Assembly (NCBI RefSeq): GCF_008630535.1
Contig: NZ_VWPH01000018.1
Span: 62,001-126,000, forward strand
Reading direction: 5' to 3'
DNA: 64,000 bases
Origin: Saccharopolyspora hirsuta
Lineage (GTDB): Bacteria; Actinomycetota; Actinomycetes; Mycobacteriales; Pseudonocardiaceae
Numbering within the stretch: position 1 is the stretch's first letter; every line of letters begins with the position of its first letter. Position numbers and translations under genes: made by a program. The notes under the pieces are model-generated. The model was not told the DNA's origin and searched no databases. It saw only the letters and a list, made by a program, of their open reading frames with translations. This document shows, in pieces, positions 1 through 8,147 of this stretch.

Positions 1-344
1 CGACCGTCGCGCTGACCCTGCTGGACCGGCTGGTCGCCGACGGCGCGACGCTGCACCACCACGGGGACTTCGACTGGGCCGGTGTCGGCATCACCCGATC
101 GCTCTGGGAGCACCACGGCGTCCGGCCGTGGCGGATGTCGGCCGGGGACTACCGCGAGGCGCTCGACCGGGCGGCCGCGGACCGCACCGACCTGCCGAAC
201 CTCGTCGGCGCTCCGGTGGGGACTCCGTGGGATCCGGCGCTGGCCGAGCTCATGTCCACCGCGGCGCGCGCCGTCGAGGAGGAGGTCGTGCTGCCGGCGC
301 TCCTCGCCGACCTCCGGGCCGGGCTCACAGCAGCTGGTACATGA
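1..344 (+). CDS. C-terminal part of a TIGR02679/DUF2399 protein (JetD-like Wadjet component)
   Basis: Only the last 113 codons are present; the reading frame enters at base 3 and stops at 342-344. Visible motifs are HHHGDFDWAG (acidic, TOPRIM-like), PWRMSAGDY, then a GAPVGTPWD stretch and a closing EEEVVLPALLADL helix. This order is characteristic of the DUF2399 C-terminal domain of TIGR02679. That family belongs to a conserved four-gene neighbourhood (TIGR02677-TIGR02680) recognised as a Wadjet-type system, in which an SMC-like complex and a TOPRIM nuclease restrict plasmid DNA. The other subunits would lie upstream of the window. The gene overlaps the convergent acetyltransferase by 20 bp. 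Family assignment is firm from the motifs; the rest of the system is inferred. Confidence 0.8.
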   Translation, partial: TVALTLLDRLVADGATLHHHGDFDWAGVGITRSLWEHHGVRPWRMSAGDYREALDRAAADRTDLPNLVGAPVGTPWDPALAELMSTAARAVEEEVVLPALLADLRAGLTAAGT

Positions 345-810
345 CGTGCAGGCCGACGTAGCCGTGCTCCGGGTGGCGGAAGGCCTGCGGCAGCGTGGCG
401 ACGATCTCCATGCCCAGCGAGCGCCACAGCGCGACCGCCCGGGTGTTGGTCTCCACCACGGCGTTGAACTGCATGGCGCGGAACCCGTCGGCCCGCGCCC
501 GGTCCAGCACGTGCTGCCCCAGCGCGCGACCGACACCTCGCCCGGCGTGCGCCGGGTCGACCATGAAGCTCGCGGTCGCGACGTGCCCGGCCGGGCCCTC
601 GTGGTTCGGCCCGGACACCGCGGTGCCGAGCACGGTGCCGCCGTCCACCGCCACCACCGTGCGGCCCGGCGGCGCCGGGAACCAGCGCTGCCGGGCCCGC
701 TGCTCGGAGATGTCGCGGTCCCAGGAGAAGGTCTCCCCCGCCGCCGCGATGTCCCGCATGAAGGGCCAGATCGACGGCCAGTCCCGAGGATCAGCGTCAC
801 GCACTCGCAC
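325..810 (-). CDS. GNAT family N-acetyltransferase
   Basis: About 161 aa from GTG at 810. An in-frame upstream GTG at 858 would add an unconserved arginine-rich tail, so the shorter start is preferred: it gives a VRVRDADPRDW N-terminus typical of phosphinothricin-type GNAT enzymes. The acetyl-CoA loop is visible as HAGRGVGRALGQ, preceded by beta-strand VATASFMVDP and followed by the N-ETNTRAVALWRSLG motif of this fold. It should transfer an acetyl group from acetyl-CoA to an amine of unknown identity in the cytoplasm. It converges on, and overlaps by 20 bp, the Wadjet-component gene and is divergent from the VOC gene at 894. Confidence 0.85.
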   Translation of the reverse strand: MRVRDADPRDWPSIWPFMRDIAAAGETFSWDRDISEQRARQRWFPAPPGRTVVAVDGGTVLGTAVSGPNHEGPAGHVATASFMVDPAHAGRGVGRALGQHVLDRARADGFRAMQFNAVVETNTRAVALWRSLGMEIVATLPQAFRHPEHGYVGLHVMYQLL

Positions 811-893
811 GACCAGTAGCTTCGCCCACCGGGACGACCGCGCGCCAGTTCTCTCCACCGGTCCCGATCGGGCGATTGGGGTAGTTTTCGACT

Positions 894-1454
894 ATGGCAC
901 CGGTGGTCGTGGAGTTCTCGGCGCAGGAGCCGCAGCGGCTCGCGCGGTGGTGGGCCGACGCGCTCGACTGGGACCTCGACGCCGGGTCGGGGACCACCGT
1001 GCGTCCCGTCGGCCCGGGCGTCGAGCTGCGGTTCGTGCCGGGCGCGACGGCCAAGACCGGCAAGAACGGCGTGCACCTGGACCTGCGCAGCGGATCGCAC
1101 GACGACCAGAACAAGATCGTCGAGCGGCTGTTCAACGCCGGTGCCCGGTTCGCCGACATCGACCAGAGCAGCGACGTGCCCTGGGTGGTGATGGCCGACA
1201 TCGAGGGCAACGAGCTGTGCGTGCTCGAACCCCGCAAGGTCTACGAGCGCACCGGCCCGGTCGCCGCGGTCGTGGTCGACACCCCGGACCCGCGCGCGCT
1301 GGCCCGCAGCTGGGCCGAGATCACCGGCATGGACCTCACCGGCGACAGCCCCGAGTTCTCCGCCCTGCACCCGACCTCCGGCGAAGGCCCCCACCTGGAG
1401 TTCCTCGCCGCGGAATCCGACCCCGGAGGCCGCCTCCGCCTCCTCGCCGAATGA
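894..1454 (+). CDS. VOC (glyoxalase-like) superfamily protein, two half-domains
   Basis: 186 aa. Two tandem glyoxalase_6-type betaalphabeta modules are visible: residues 1-105 (FSAQEPQRLARWWADALDW, then GVHLDLR and DIEGNELCVL) and 115-186 (VVVDTPDPRALARSWAEITG, then EGPHLEFLA). Members of this group are mostly uncharacterised; metal-binding residues of true glyoxalase I are only partly kept, so no substrate is proposed. A TAGTTT -10 box at 882-887 ends six bases before the ATG and no Shine-Dalgarno is visible, so the mRNA is probably leaderless. It converges on the reductase gene at 1566, with two palindromic repeats between them. Confidence 0.85.
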   Translation: MAPVVVEFSAQEPQRLARWWADALDWDLDAGSGTTVRPVGPGVELRFVPGATAKTGKNGVHLDLRSGSHDDQNKIVERLFNAGARFADIDQSSDVPWVVMADIEGNELCVLEPRKVYERTGPVAAVVVDTPDPRALARSWAEITGMDLTGDSPEFSALHPTSGEGPHLEFLAAESDPGGRLRLLAE

Positions 1455-1480
1455 CCACCGAGGCCGTCGGCCCACCAACC

Positions 1481-1500
1481 GCAGTTTCAATTGAAACTGC
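1481..1500. repeat. 20-bp perfect palindrome, TTTCAATTGAAA family
   Basis: GCAGTTTCAATTGAAACTGC is perfectly self-complementary. First of a recurring family of intergenic palindromes in this window; it lies 26 bp after the VOC stop codon, between convergent genes. Confidence 0.9.
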
Positions 1501-1519
1501 AAATCCCGTGGGGAACGAA

Positions 1520-1543
1520 CCGCAGTTTCAGTTGAAACTGCGG
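1520..1543. repeat. 24-bp palindrome, TTTCArTTGAAA family (second copy of the pair)
   Basis: CCGCAGTTTCA, a GT centre and TGAAACTGCGG form an 11-bp stem. It sits 19 bp beyond the copy at 1481 and 22 bp before the convergent reductase stop. Possible bidirectional terminator or protein-binding site; no U-tract follows. Confidence 0.9.
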
Positions 1544-1565
1544 CCTCGAGTGCCGCGGCCGGTCG

Positions 1566-2621
1566 TCAGCGGCGGGCGGGTTCGATGATGCGGACTCCGT
1601 GGAGGCGGCGGACGAAGTCCGCGCCGAACGCCGTGGACGGCGTGTGGGCGCCGGGGGTCGGCGGTGCGGACTGCAGGGCGTTGACCGCGCGCAGGACGGA
1701 GTCCGCCGTGAGGTCGTAGGTGTCCGGGCCGATCAGCGCCGCTGAGACGCTGCGCCCGGAGTCGTCGGTGGCCTCGGCGTACACCTCGACCCAGCTGCGC
1801 GAGCGGGCGGCGTGGCCCGGACCGCGCACGACCGCGCCGATCGCCGCCTTGCCCAGCCGCTGCACCACGTGCGTGCGCATCAGCGCTTGGGACAACCGGC
1901 TCGACCGGTGACCCACCCGGTCCAGGCCGGGCAGGTGGGCGAACGTGGTGATGTTGCCGATCCCGGTGCTGCGGTAGGCCGTGCTCACATCGCCCCAGGG
2001 CAGCGAGGTCACCCGCCGCGGACCGGACGGGAACGGCACCTCCCGGCGCCGCCACGCCAGCGGCACCACCCGCACCTCGCCGTCGATGCGGGCCCGGCCG
2101 CCCACCGCCGCACCCTCCAGCGCGCTCTTCAAGGTGCCGCCGCTGATCCCGCCGCTGGCCTGGAAGGCCAGGTCCAGATGGGTCGCGGTGGGCAGCTCGG
2201 CGGCGACCATCGCGGCCAGGCAGTCGGTCGGCACCACGTCGAAACCGGCGCCGGGCAGCAGCACCGAGCCCGCGCTGCGGGCTTCCTCGTGGCGCGCGAA
2301 CACCGACTCGAACACGTCGATCTCGCCGGTGATGTCCAGGTAGTGCGCACCGGCCCGCAGGCAGCCGTCGACCATCGCCGCCGAGGTGGCGGAGAACGGC
2401 CCGGCGCAGTGCGCGACGACGTCGATGCCCCGCAGGCCCGCGTCCACCGCGTCGGGGTCGGCCAGGTCGAAGGTCCGGTGCGGCAGGCCGCGCGGGGTGG
2501 CCACCGCGGCGACCTTCGCCGGGTCCCGACCGGCCAGCACCGGGCGTTCGCCGCGGTCGATCGCCAGGTCCGCGACCAGCCGACCGGTGTAGCCGCTCGC
2601 GCCGTAGATCATCCAGGTCAT
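1566..2621 (-). CDS. saccharopine dehydrogenase-like NAD(P)-binding reductase
   Basis: 351 aa. N-terminal Rossmann fold with MIYGASGYTGRLVADLA (GxSGxTG) and LAGRDPAKVAAVA, then VVAHCAGPFS and the GAHYLDITGE and GAGFDVVPTDC stretches typical of saccharopine-dehydrogenase-like proteins and mycobacterial trans-acting enoyl reductases. Such proteins reduce acyl or imine intermediates with NAD(P)H, but the substrate here is unknown. It lies 94 bp downstream of, and co-directional with, an IclR regulator, which may control it. It ends opposite the VOC gene. Confidence 0.85.
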   Translation of the reverse strand: MTWMIYGASGYTGRLVADLAIDRGERPVLAGRDPAKVAAVATPRGLPHRTFDLADPDAVDAGLRGIDVVAHCAGPFSATSAAMVDGCLRAGAHYLDITGEIDVFESVFARHEEARSAGSVLLPGAGFDVVPTDCLAAMVAAELPTATHLDLAFQASGGISGGTLKSALEGAAVGGRARIDGEVRVVPLAWRRREVPFPSGPRRVTSLPWGDVSTAYRSTGIGNITTFAHLPGLDRVGHRSSRLSQALMRTHVVQRLGKAAIGAVVRGPGHAARSRSWVEVYAEATDDSGRSVSAALIGPDTYDLTADSVLRAVNALQSAPPTPGAHTPSTAFGADFVRRLHGVRIIEPARR

Positions 2622-2715
2622 CGCGATCCTCTCCGGGTACGACCGAACATCCTGCTAACGAACACCCGTTGGCGGGGTCACGGGTTGCCAGGAGTTCCGT
2701 CGATCACCCGAGCGG

Positions 2716-3462
2716 TCAGCGCAGCGGGCGGCCGAGCGCGGTGGCGATCGCGTTGGCCGCCTCCCGCAACCGGTGGAGCGGGTTGTCCGCCGCGGGCTGG
2801 TCGGCCGCGGCGCGGACGGTGGTCAGCGAGATCGCCGCCCCCAGCTGGCCGGTCGCGTCCGGGATCGCGACGCCGGTGCAGTGCACCAGCGGCTCGAACT
2901 CGGCCCGGTCGGTGGCGTAGCCGAGGCGCGCGACCGCTTCGAGGTGCTCGCGGAACTCGGCCGGGTCGGTGATGGTGCGCTCGGTGAAGCGGGTGAAGGT
3001 GTGCGCGGCCAGCAGGCGGTCGCGGTGCGGCGCGGGCAGCGCGGCCAGGATCACCTTGCTGACGGCCGCGGTGTGCAGCGGCACCGCCCGGCCGATGCGC
3101 GACCAGGTGCGGATCGTCGCCGCGCCCTCGATCTTGTCCACGTAGACGATCTGGTCGTCCACCAGCTGGGCCAGGTGCACCGTCGCGCCGGTCGCATCGG
3201 CGAGCGCGACCAGGTGCGGTCGGGCCACCACCCGCAGGTCCATCTCGTCGAGCACCTGCTGGCCGAGTTCGACCAGCCGGAGCCCGAGCCGGTACCGGCC
3301 GTCCGGACCGCGGGCGATCAACCCGCCGTCGACGAGCGGCTGCACCATGCGCAGCGCGGACGAGCTGTGCACGCCCAGCTCCCGCGCCAGCTCGGCGATG
3401 GTCTTGGGCGCCTCGGCGAGGGACCGGAGCACGTGGACCGCCTTGGCGACCGTCTTGGACAT
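2716..3462 (-). CDS. IclR family transcriptional regulator
   Basis: 248 aa from ATG 3462, with GAGGGGG six bases upstream; the in-frame GTG at 3468 is less well placed. N-terminal winged HTH (KTIAELARELGVHSSSALRM, residues about 19-40) is followed by the IclR effector domain with LRVVARPHLVALADATGATVHLAQL, KIEGAATIRTWSRIGR and the ligand-loop region HCTGVAIPD. IclR proteins are usually local repressors or activators of catabolic genes responding to small acids. The co-directional reductase downstream is the nearest target. A near-palindrome at 3499-3518 is a candidate auto-operator. Confidence 0.9.
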   Translation of the reverse strand: MSKTVAKAVHVLRSLAEAPKTIAELARELGVHSSSALRMVQPLVDGGLIARGPDGRYRLGLRLVELGQQVLDEMDLRVVARPHLVALADATGATVHLAQLVDDQIVYVDKIEGAATIRTWSRIGRAVPLHTAAVSKVILAALPAPHRDRLLAAHTFTRFTERTITDPAEFREHLEAVARLGYATDRAEFEPLVHCTGVAIPDATGQLGAAISLTTVRAAADQPAADNPLHRLREAANAIATALGRPLR

Positions 3463-3498
3463 GCGCACCCCCTCGACCGAGGCGCAAGATTAACAGAC

Positions 3499-3518
3499 CC
3501 ATTGCACATATTGCATGG
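3499..3518. promoter_or_regulatory. candidate IclR operator
   Basis: CCATTGCACATATTGCATGG is a nearly perfect dyad centred about 47 bp upstream of the IclR start codon, a usual place for IclR autoregulation. Assigned from position and symmetry only. Confidence 0.4.
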
Positions 3519-3719
3519 CCGATACATGATTCGGGTTCATATTCCATCGGTCCCGCGGAGAAATGCGCGGAATGCAAACGCGGCCGACACGCCGAATGGA
3601 GCTACTCGGCCGGGTGAAAAATTCTCCCCCTCTCGACCCCGAATTGACAGCGATCAGGCCGGGTGATCGACTTCCGATGCCCCTGTTGGCAATTCGGCAG
3701 ACGGAAAGAAGGCATCGGA

Positions 3720-4109
3720 ATGCGACGTTCACCCGTCCTGTTCGGCGTTGCGGCCGCGCTCACCGCGTTCGCGCTCGCGCCCGCTGTCCCGGCGATCGCC
3801 GCCACCCCCGAACAATCCCCGGCGTGCGCGCTCTTCGCCTACCAACCGACGCGCGAGGGCAACACGCTGGTCGCCAACGGCGGGCGCACCGGCTGCCTGA
3901 ACACGGCGACGGTCAACGTCCGCATCGTCGTGGCCCAGAAGGACGCGACCCCCAAGGTCATCGGCGAACTGGCCCAGAGCGGCACCGAGATCAACCTGAC
4001 CGCCAAGGCCCCGTGCAACACCGGCGGCACGGTCGAGGTCTACACGGAAACGGTCAGCTCCACCGGGGCCACCTACCGCTCCGCCTCCGCCACCTTCGAG
4101 AAGTGCTGA
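3720..4109 (+). CDS. small secreted protein with four cysteines, unknown function
   Basis: 129 aa from ATG 3720, with a GAAAGAAGG Shine-Dalgarno. A Sec signal peptide is clear: MRRSPVLFG, a hydrophobic alanine/leucine core, and cleavage near AIA-ATPE (residue about 27). The mature part of about 100 aa has four cysteines (SPAC, TGC, APC, and the terminal EKC), enough for two disulfides, and a predicted beta-rich pattern (NVRIVVAQ, GTVEVYTETV, TYRSASATF). Similar small secreted proteins are common in Pseudonocardiales; no function is known to me. A TTGACA at 3644-3649 could be its -35 element. Confidence 0.8.
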   Translation: MRRSPVLFGVAAALTAFALAPAVPAIAATPEQSPACALFAYQPTREGNTLVANGGRTGCLNTATVNVRIVVAQKDATPKVIGELAQSGTEINLTAKAPCNTGGTVEVYTETVSSTGATYRSASATFEKC

Positions 4110-4230
4110 CGATTCTTCGATAGTTCCAGCGGCTGGTTTGCGCGGCGGCGCGGAAACTGAGCGCCGGTGCGAACCGCGGAGCGGGTGCGATTCCTTCTGG
4201 GATCGCACCCGCTCCTTCGTTCCGCCGCGG

Positions 4231-4821
4231 TCACGCCAGGGCGAGGGCCGCGTCGACGATGAGCCAGGTGCCGAAGATGGCGAAGAGGGCCGCCGCTCCG
4301 TAGCGGATCGCCCGCTCCGGCAGGTGCTTGCCGAGCAGCAGGCCCACTCCGATGGCCAGCGCGTCGGCCACCACCATGCCGATCGTCGAGCCGATCCAGG
4401 TGCCGAGCCAGTCGTGGTGGGTGGCGAGCGTGACCGTGGCCAGCATCGTCTTGTCGCCCAGCTCCGCGAGGAAGAAGGCGACGGTCACCACCAGCACCGC
4501 CGAGCCGACGCGCTGCGAGGCCTTCCGCTTCTCCTCCTCGGTCAGGTGATCACCGCGCAGCGTCCACGCGGCGAACCCGAGGAACGCGACTCCCGCGATG
4601 AGGGCGATCCACTCGGTCGGCAGCAGTTCGCCCATCCCGAAGCCCAGCGCGACCGAAACCGCGTGCACCAGGGTGGTGGCGACGGTGATGCCGAGCAGCA
4701 CCTGCCACGCGCGGTAGCGGGTCGCGAAGGTCATCGCCATCAATTGGGATTTGTCCCCGAGCTCGGCCACGAAGATCGCCACCGAACTCAGCGCAAGACT
4801 GCCCAGCACGACGAATGCCAC
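4231..4821 (-). CDS. GDT1/TMEM165 (UPF0016) family Mn2+ exporter
   Basis: 196 aa from GTG 4821 with GGAAGAG upstream. The protein is two repeated three-helix halves, each carrying the family signature E-x-G-D-K: AELGDKSQLM near the start of the first half and AELGDKTMLA at the start of the second, separated by a hydrophilic loop (DHLTEEEKRK). UPF0016 proteins such as MneA of Vibrio and human TMEM165 move Mn2+ (or Ca2+) across membranes in exchange for protons. Role here: detoxifying export of manganese from the cytoplasm. The leader carries a yybP-ykoY riboswitch, which independently supports manganese as the substrate. Confidence 0.93.
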   Translation of the reverse strand: MAFVVLGSLALSSVAIFVAELGDKSQLMAMTFATRYRAWQVLLGITVATTLVHAVSVALGFGMGELLPTEWIALIAGVAFLGFAAWTLRGDHLTEEEKRKASQRVGSAVLVVTVAFFLAELGDKTMLATVTLATHHDWLGTWIGSTIGMVVADALAIGVGLLLGKHLPERAIRYGAAALFAIFGTWLIVDAALALA

Positions 4822-4884
4822 CTCTTCCGATCACGGCCAGGACGAAGGCGCGCAGCAACTTCGGCCCGGCATGCCATTGCCGGT

Positions 4885-4985
4885 TCCGAAGGTCTCGCCC
4901 ACCTCGAATCCAAGGCTCCGCGACCGGGTGCGCACCGAACGGGCACCAGCATGTCGACCGCGGTATTGCGGACTACTCCCCTTCT
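4885..4985 (-). promoter_or_regulatory. yybP-ykoY Mn2+ riboswitch
   Basis: Read on the minus strand, the element opens with GAAGGGGAGTAG (about 4984-4973) and closes with GGCGAGACCTTC (4899-4888). These are the two invariant blocks of the yybP-ykoY aptamer, and GAAGG pairs with CCTTC to form P1. A CATGCTGGTGCCCG segment lies between them, as in the central helices of the class. The riboswitch binds Mn2+ and turns on expression of manganese efflux genes. It lies about 65 nt upstream of the GDT1-family exporter start, which is the expected target. The remaining leader (4822-4884) shows nothing else I can identify. Confidence 0.92.
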
Positions 4986-5186
4986 CCGATCCGGAACACT
5001 ACCTCCTTTCCCGGGAAAATCCAAAACCCGATCCGAACACCGCGACCAAAATGCTCGTTCCGATTCACCAATTCGCTTTTTCGGCTCGCCGCAAACCCGG
5101 ATTTCGCCGCGCCATTCGACCTTTTCCCGAATCGCGAACCGCGTTTCTCCGGAATTCAGCAGGACCGGCCGCGACCTGCGCCGACG

Positions 5187-5648
5187 TCAGGACTGCCCGA
5201 GGGGCCGCCCCGGCACGTCCGGGTCGCACCCCAGCCTGGGCAGCTGGGCGCGCACCGCGGCCCGGGTGCGCCCGAGCTCCTCGGCGAGCTCCCCGGCCAG
5301 GCGCCCCGCCGACTCGCCGAGCGCGCTCAGCCACCGCTCCCGCAGCAGCTCGCCGTCGGCTTCGGTCCACGGCCGCCCGGCGTTCGGCGGGCGTGGTCGC
5401 CCGCGCCCGCTCGCCCACGGCGCGTGCAGCGCCGCCAGGCCGTCCAAGGTCCGGGTGAGGAAGGCGCTGGCGTCGCCGAGCCCGTCGACGGCGATCACGA
5501 GGTTGCCCTCCGCCACCACGCGACCGTCGGCGTCCGCTCCGGTGAACTCCACCGCCACGCTGGCCGGTTGGTCCTCGCTGGCGGGCTCGCCCTTCGCGCT
5601 GATCCCGTAGGTGTGCTGTCCGACTCGAATCTCGTTGTGGAAATCCAT
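5187..5648 (-). CDS. conserved hypothetical protein with Myb/SANT-like C-terminal helix bundle
   Basis: 153 aa. The N-terminal 75 residues look beta-rich (HNEIRVGQHTYGISAKGEP, then VAVEFTGADADGRVVAEGNL). After a proline/arginine linker the C-terminus reads GRPWTEADGELLRERWL, then LAEELGRTRAAVRAQLPRLG. This matches the tri-helical Myb/SANT-like module (W-x-x-x-E-x-x-x-L plus GRTRxAVxxxL) found in small actinobacterial and phage DNA-binding proteins. Function unknown; DNA binding is a guess from the C-terminal module. TAGCTT six bases before the ATG suggests a leaderless transcript. Confidence 0.7.
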   Translation of the reverse strand: MDFHNEIRVGQHTYGISAKGEPASEDQPASVAVEFTGADADGRVVAEGNLVIAVDGLGDASAFLTRTLDGLAALHAPWASGRGRPRPPNAGRPWTEADGELLRERWLSALGESAGRLAGELAEELGRTRAAVRAQLPRLGCDPDVPGRPLGQS

Positions 5649-5908
5649 GTCTCGAAGCTAAGACCGGGAGCGGCGCAACCCCTGCAGTCAAGCGCCGAAC
5701 CGTCGCGTGTCGGGACGGGATCTCGATCGAGTGAGGGGCGGCTCACACCAGATCTCGGAACACCGGCCCGCACCCACCCGTTGAACAGTCTGGTCGATGC
5801 GCCCGTGTCCCCCGGGCCTCAACTATTGCCTTCGCGGAATACCGTCCGGCTGGAGCCGCGTCGCGCCACTCGCCGCAGAGGCGACCGGCGTGTCGACCCC
5901 AACGGAAG

Positions 5909-5944
5909 AAGACCCCCGCCCTTCTCCTCGGGCGGGGGTCTTTT
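5909..5944. terminator. Rho-independent terminator (usable on both strands)
   Basis: A 13-bp GC-rich stem, AAGACCCCCGCCC with GGGCGGGGGTCTT, around a 7-nt loop, with T runs at the ends. It lies immediately downstream of the S33 peptidase stop (5952, minus strand). The rest of 5649-5908 shows no gene or clear signal. Confidence 0.85.
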
Positions 5945-5951
5945 CGGTTCC

Positions 5952-7523
5952 TCAGTTGAACGGTTGCTGGTCCGGTTGGCAGGTCTGGCCCGGCTGCGGG
6001 ACTTGCAGGTCCACCAGGTAGTTCGTCGTGATCGTGTCCGCGCAGGAGCTGCGGCCCAGGATGCAGTGGCCGTGCGCGTCGACGGTGACCAGGCGGGCGT
6101 TGCCCAGCTGCTGCTCCATCCGGCGGGAGAACTCGTACTGCGTCGCCGGGTCGAAGCGGTTGCCGAACAGCAGGACCGGGTTCTCCGCCTGGTGCGCCCA
6201 CGGCCCGCGGTGCACGTCCGGGTTGGTCTTCGGCCACATCGAGCAACCCGCCACGTCGCTGAAGGCCTGCGAGCGGCCGAAGGTCGGCGACTCGGCCTCC
6301 CACTCCGCCGCGATGTCCGCGACCCGCTCGGGATCGTGCGGGATCGGCTTGTCCGTGCAGTTCACCGCGAAGTAGCTGTCGTCGACGTAGCCGGAGTCGG
6401 CGTCGAGGCGGCCGAGCGAGGTCGGCACGTTCAGCAGCGTCAGCAGTTCCGGGACCAGTCCGGGCTTCGGGTGCAGCTGGCGGTGCAGCGCCTGCAGGTC
6501 GGTGGCGAGCTGCCGGTACTTCTCCGGGTCGTAGAGCGCGCTGCCGGTGCTGTCGGTGAACTGGTCGAGGGTGATCTCCGTGCCGTCCGGCATGGTGATC
6601 GGACCCTCCCGCAGCCGGTCGCGGATCTCGTCGAACTTCGCCCGCGGGTCGCCCTCGGCGAAGGCGCACTTCGTCGGGTTCTCCGCGCAGCGCTGCAGGA
6701 ATCCGTCCAGCGCCAGCTCGAAGCCCTGCGCGCGTTCGCGGTCGTACTGGACGCCGTCGGCGGTCCGCAGCGCCGGGTCGACGTTGCCGTCGAGCACGAT
6801 CGCGCGGCTGCGCTCCGGGAACAGGTTGACGTAGGTCGCGCCGAGCAGGGTGCCGTAGGAGAAGCCGACGTAGTTGAGCTTGTCATCGCCCACGCCCTGC
6901 CGCATCAGGTCGAGGTCCCGCGCGACGTCCTTAGTGGACATGTGCCGCAGCAGCTCACCGGCGTTCTTCTCGCAGGACTCGCCGTACTCCTGGTAGGCGT
7001 CCAGGGTGGTGTCGATCTGCTCCTCGGTGACCGGCACCGACGAGATCCGGCCCAGCACGTCCTCGGCCTGCTTCGCCGACTTGAAGCAGCGCAGCGGGTC
7101 GCTCCGGTTCACCCCGCGCGGGTCGAAGCCGATGATGTCGAAGCGCTCCAGCACCTCGGGGTCGAAGCGGTCGGCCGCCGTCGTGGGCCGGTTGTACCCG
7201 CTGCCGCCGGGGCCGCCCGGGTTGAGGAAGAGCGAGCCGATGCGCTCGTCCGGGTTCGTCGCCTCCCGCCGCATCATCGCCAGGCCGACGGTGCCCTTGC
7301 TCGGGTCGTCGTGGTCGATCGGCACCGGGTAGGTGGCGCAGCGGAAGAGGTACCGCTGCGTGACCGGAACTCCTTCCAGGTCCGCTGGAGCGCACTTCTT
7401 CCAGGAAACCGGCTTCGCCCCGGCCGGTTCGGCCGCGACGGGCGCCACCACCCCGGTGCCCGCGACCAGCGCGGCCGCCGCGACCGCCAGCACCCTGCTC
7501 GATCGACCCGAATGCGCCCCCAC
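5952..7523 (-). CDS. secreted alpha/beta-hydrolase, tripeptidyl aminopeptidase-like (S33)
   Basis: 523 aa from GTG 7523 with GAGGAGG upstream. A signal peptide runs to about residue 32 (VAPVAA-EPAG). Oxyanion motif NPGGPGG at 101-107; nucleophile elbow GFSYG with Ser222; acid in LLFGNRFDPATQ; catalytic His in DAHGHC near the C-terminus. The last quarter matches the TAP-like C-terminal domain. This layout is that of Streptomyces SlpD/SlpE and tripeptidyl aminopeptidases, which trim N-terminal peptides outside the cell. A terminator follows directly, so it is probably monocistronic. Confidence 0.9.
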   Translation of the reverse strand: MGAHSGRSSRVLAVAAAALVAGTGVVAPVAAEPAGAKPVSWKKCAPADLEGVPVTQRYLFRCATYPVPIDHDDPSKGTVGLAMMRREATNPDERIGSLFLNPGGPGGSGYNRPTTAADRFDPEVLERFDIIGFDPRGVNRSDPLRCFKSAKQAEDVLGRISSVPVTEEQIDTTLDAYQEYGESCEKNAGELLRHMSTKDVARDLDLMRQGVGDDKLNYVGFSYGTLLGATYVNLFPERSRAIVLDGNVDPALRTADGVQYDRERAQGFELALDGFLQRCAENPTKCAFAEGDPRAKFDEIRDRLREGPITMPDGTEITLDQFTDSTGSALYDPEKYRQLATDLQALHRQLHPKPGLVPELLTLLNVPTSLGRLDADSGYVDDSYFAVNCTDKPIPHDPERVADIAAEWEAESPTFGRSQAFSDVAGCSMWPKTNPDVHRGPWAHQAENPVLLFGNRFDPATQYEFSRRMEQQLGNARLVTVDAHGHCILGRSSCADTITTNYLVDLQVPQPGQTCQPDQQPFN

Positions 7524-7647
7524 GCGCGCCTCCTCGTTCCGCCTGCCAACTCCGAGCTGGAGTCAACAGCCGGAACGGCGGCCGCCACACCGCAGAATGC
7601 ACGAACCTCGCGCGGCCGGAAACGCGGTATTCGGCCGAATCCCGGTG

Positions 7648-8112
7648 TCAGCGGGGCGTTTCGGCCGTCCTGTTCGGACGATCGCGGAGGTGGTGCACGA
7701 CGACCGAGATCGCCGCCGCCAGGAAGACGATCTGCATCAGCGTTCGTCCCAGCAGCGAACCGGCCGGGTCGGTGAGCTCTTCGTGGACGTTCGCGGGGAA
7801 CATCACCACCAGCAGCGCGGCGAGCCCGGCCGCGGCCCACGGCGCGGTCCGCCGCAGGAGCAGCCCCGCCGCGCCGAGCAGTTCGAGCACGCCGGTGATG
7901 GTCACGAGCAGGCCCGGTGCGGGCAGCGCTGGCGGGACCATCGCGATCAGCTCTTCCCGCAGGTAGATGAAGTGGACGACGCCGGTCAGCACGAACATGG
8001 CGGCGAGCCCGCCGCGGACGGCCACCGGCCAGGGGCGCAACCGCCGCGCTCCGGCAGCACCGGCCACGAGCAGCAGTGCGGTCACGACGACGAGGGTGAT
8101 GAGCGGTTCCAC
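7648..8112 (-). CDS. DoxX family membrane protein
   Basis: 154 aa from GTG 8112; the longer open frame upstream is antisense to the merR gene and has no coding character. Four hydrophobic helices are visible (LITLVVVTALLLVAGAAG, VRGGLAAMFVLTGVVHF, LVTITGVLELLGAAGLLL, AAAGLAALLVVMFPANVH), with the DoxX hallmark helix ITGVLELLGAAGLL. Physiological role not known; DoxX proteins are linked to redox or sulfur stress. It is divergent from a MerR gene, and the 81-bp gap carries repeated CTATCC/GGATAG half-sites, so the MerR protein probably controls it. Confidence 0.85.
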   Translation of the reverse strand: MEPLITLVVVTALLLVAGAAGARRLRPWPVAVRGGLAAMFVLTGVVHFIYLREELIAMVPPALPAPGLLVTITGVLELLGAAGLLLRRTAPWAAAGLAALLVVMFPANVHEELTDPAGSLLGRTLMQIVFLAAAISVVVHHLRDRPNRTAETPR

Positions 8113-8147
8113 TCGAGCGTCCCCTTCGGCAATTTTGGAGAGCGACG

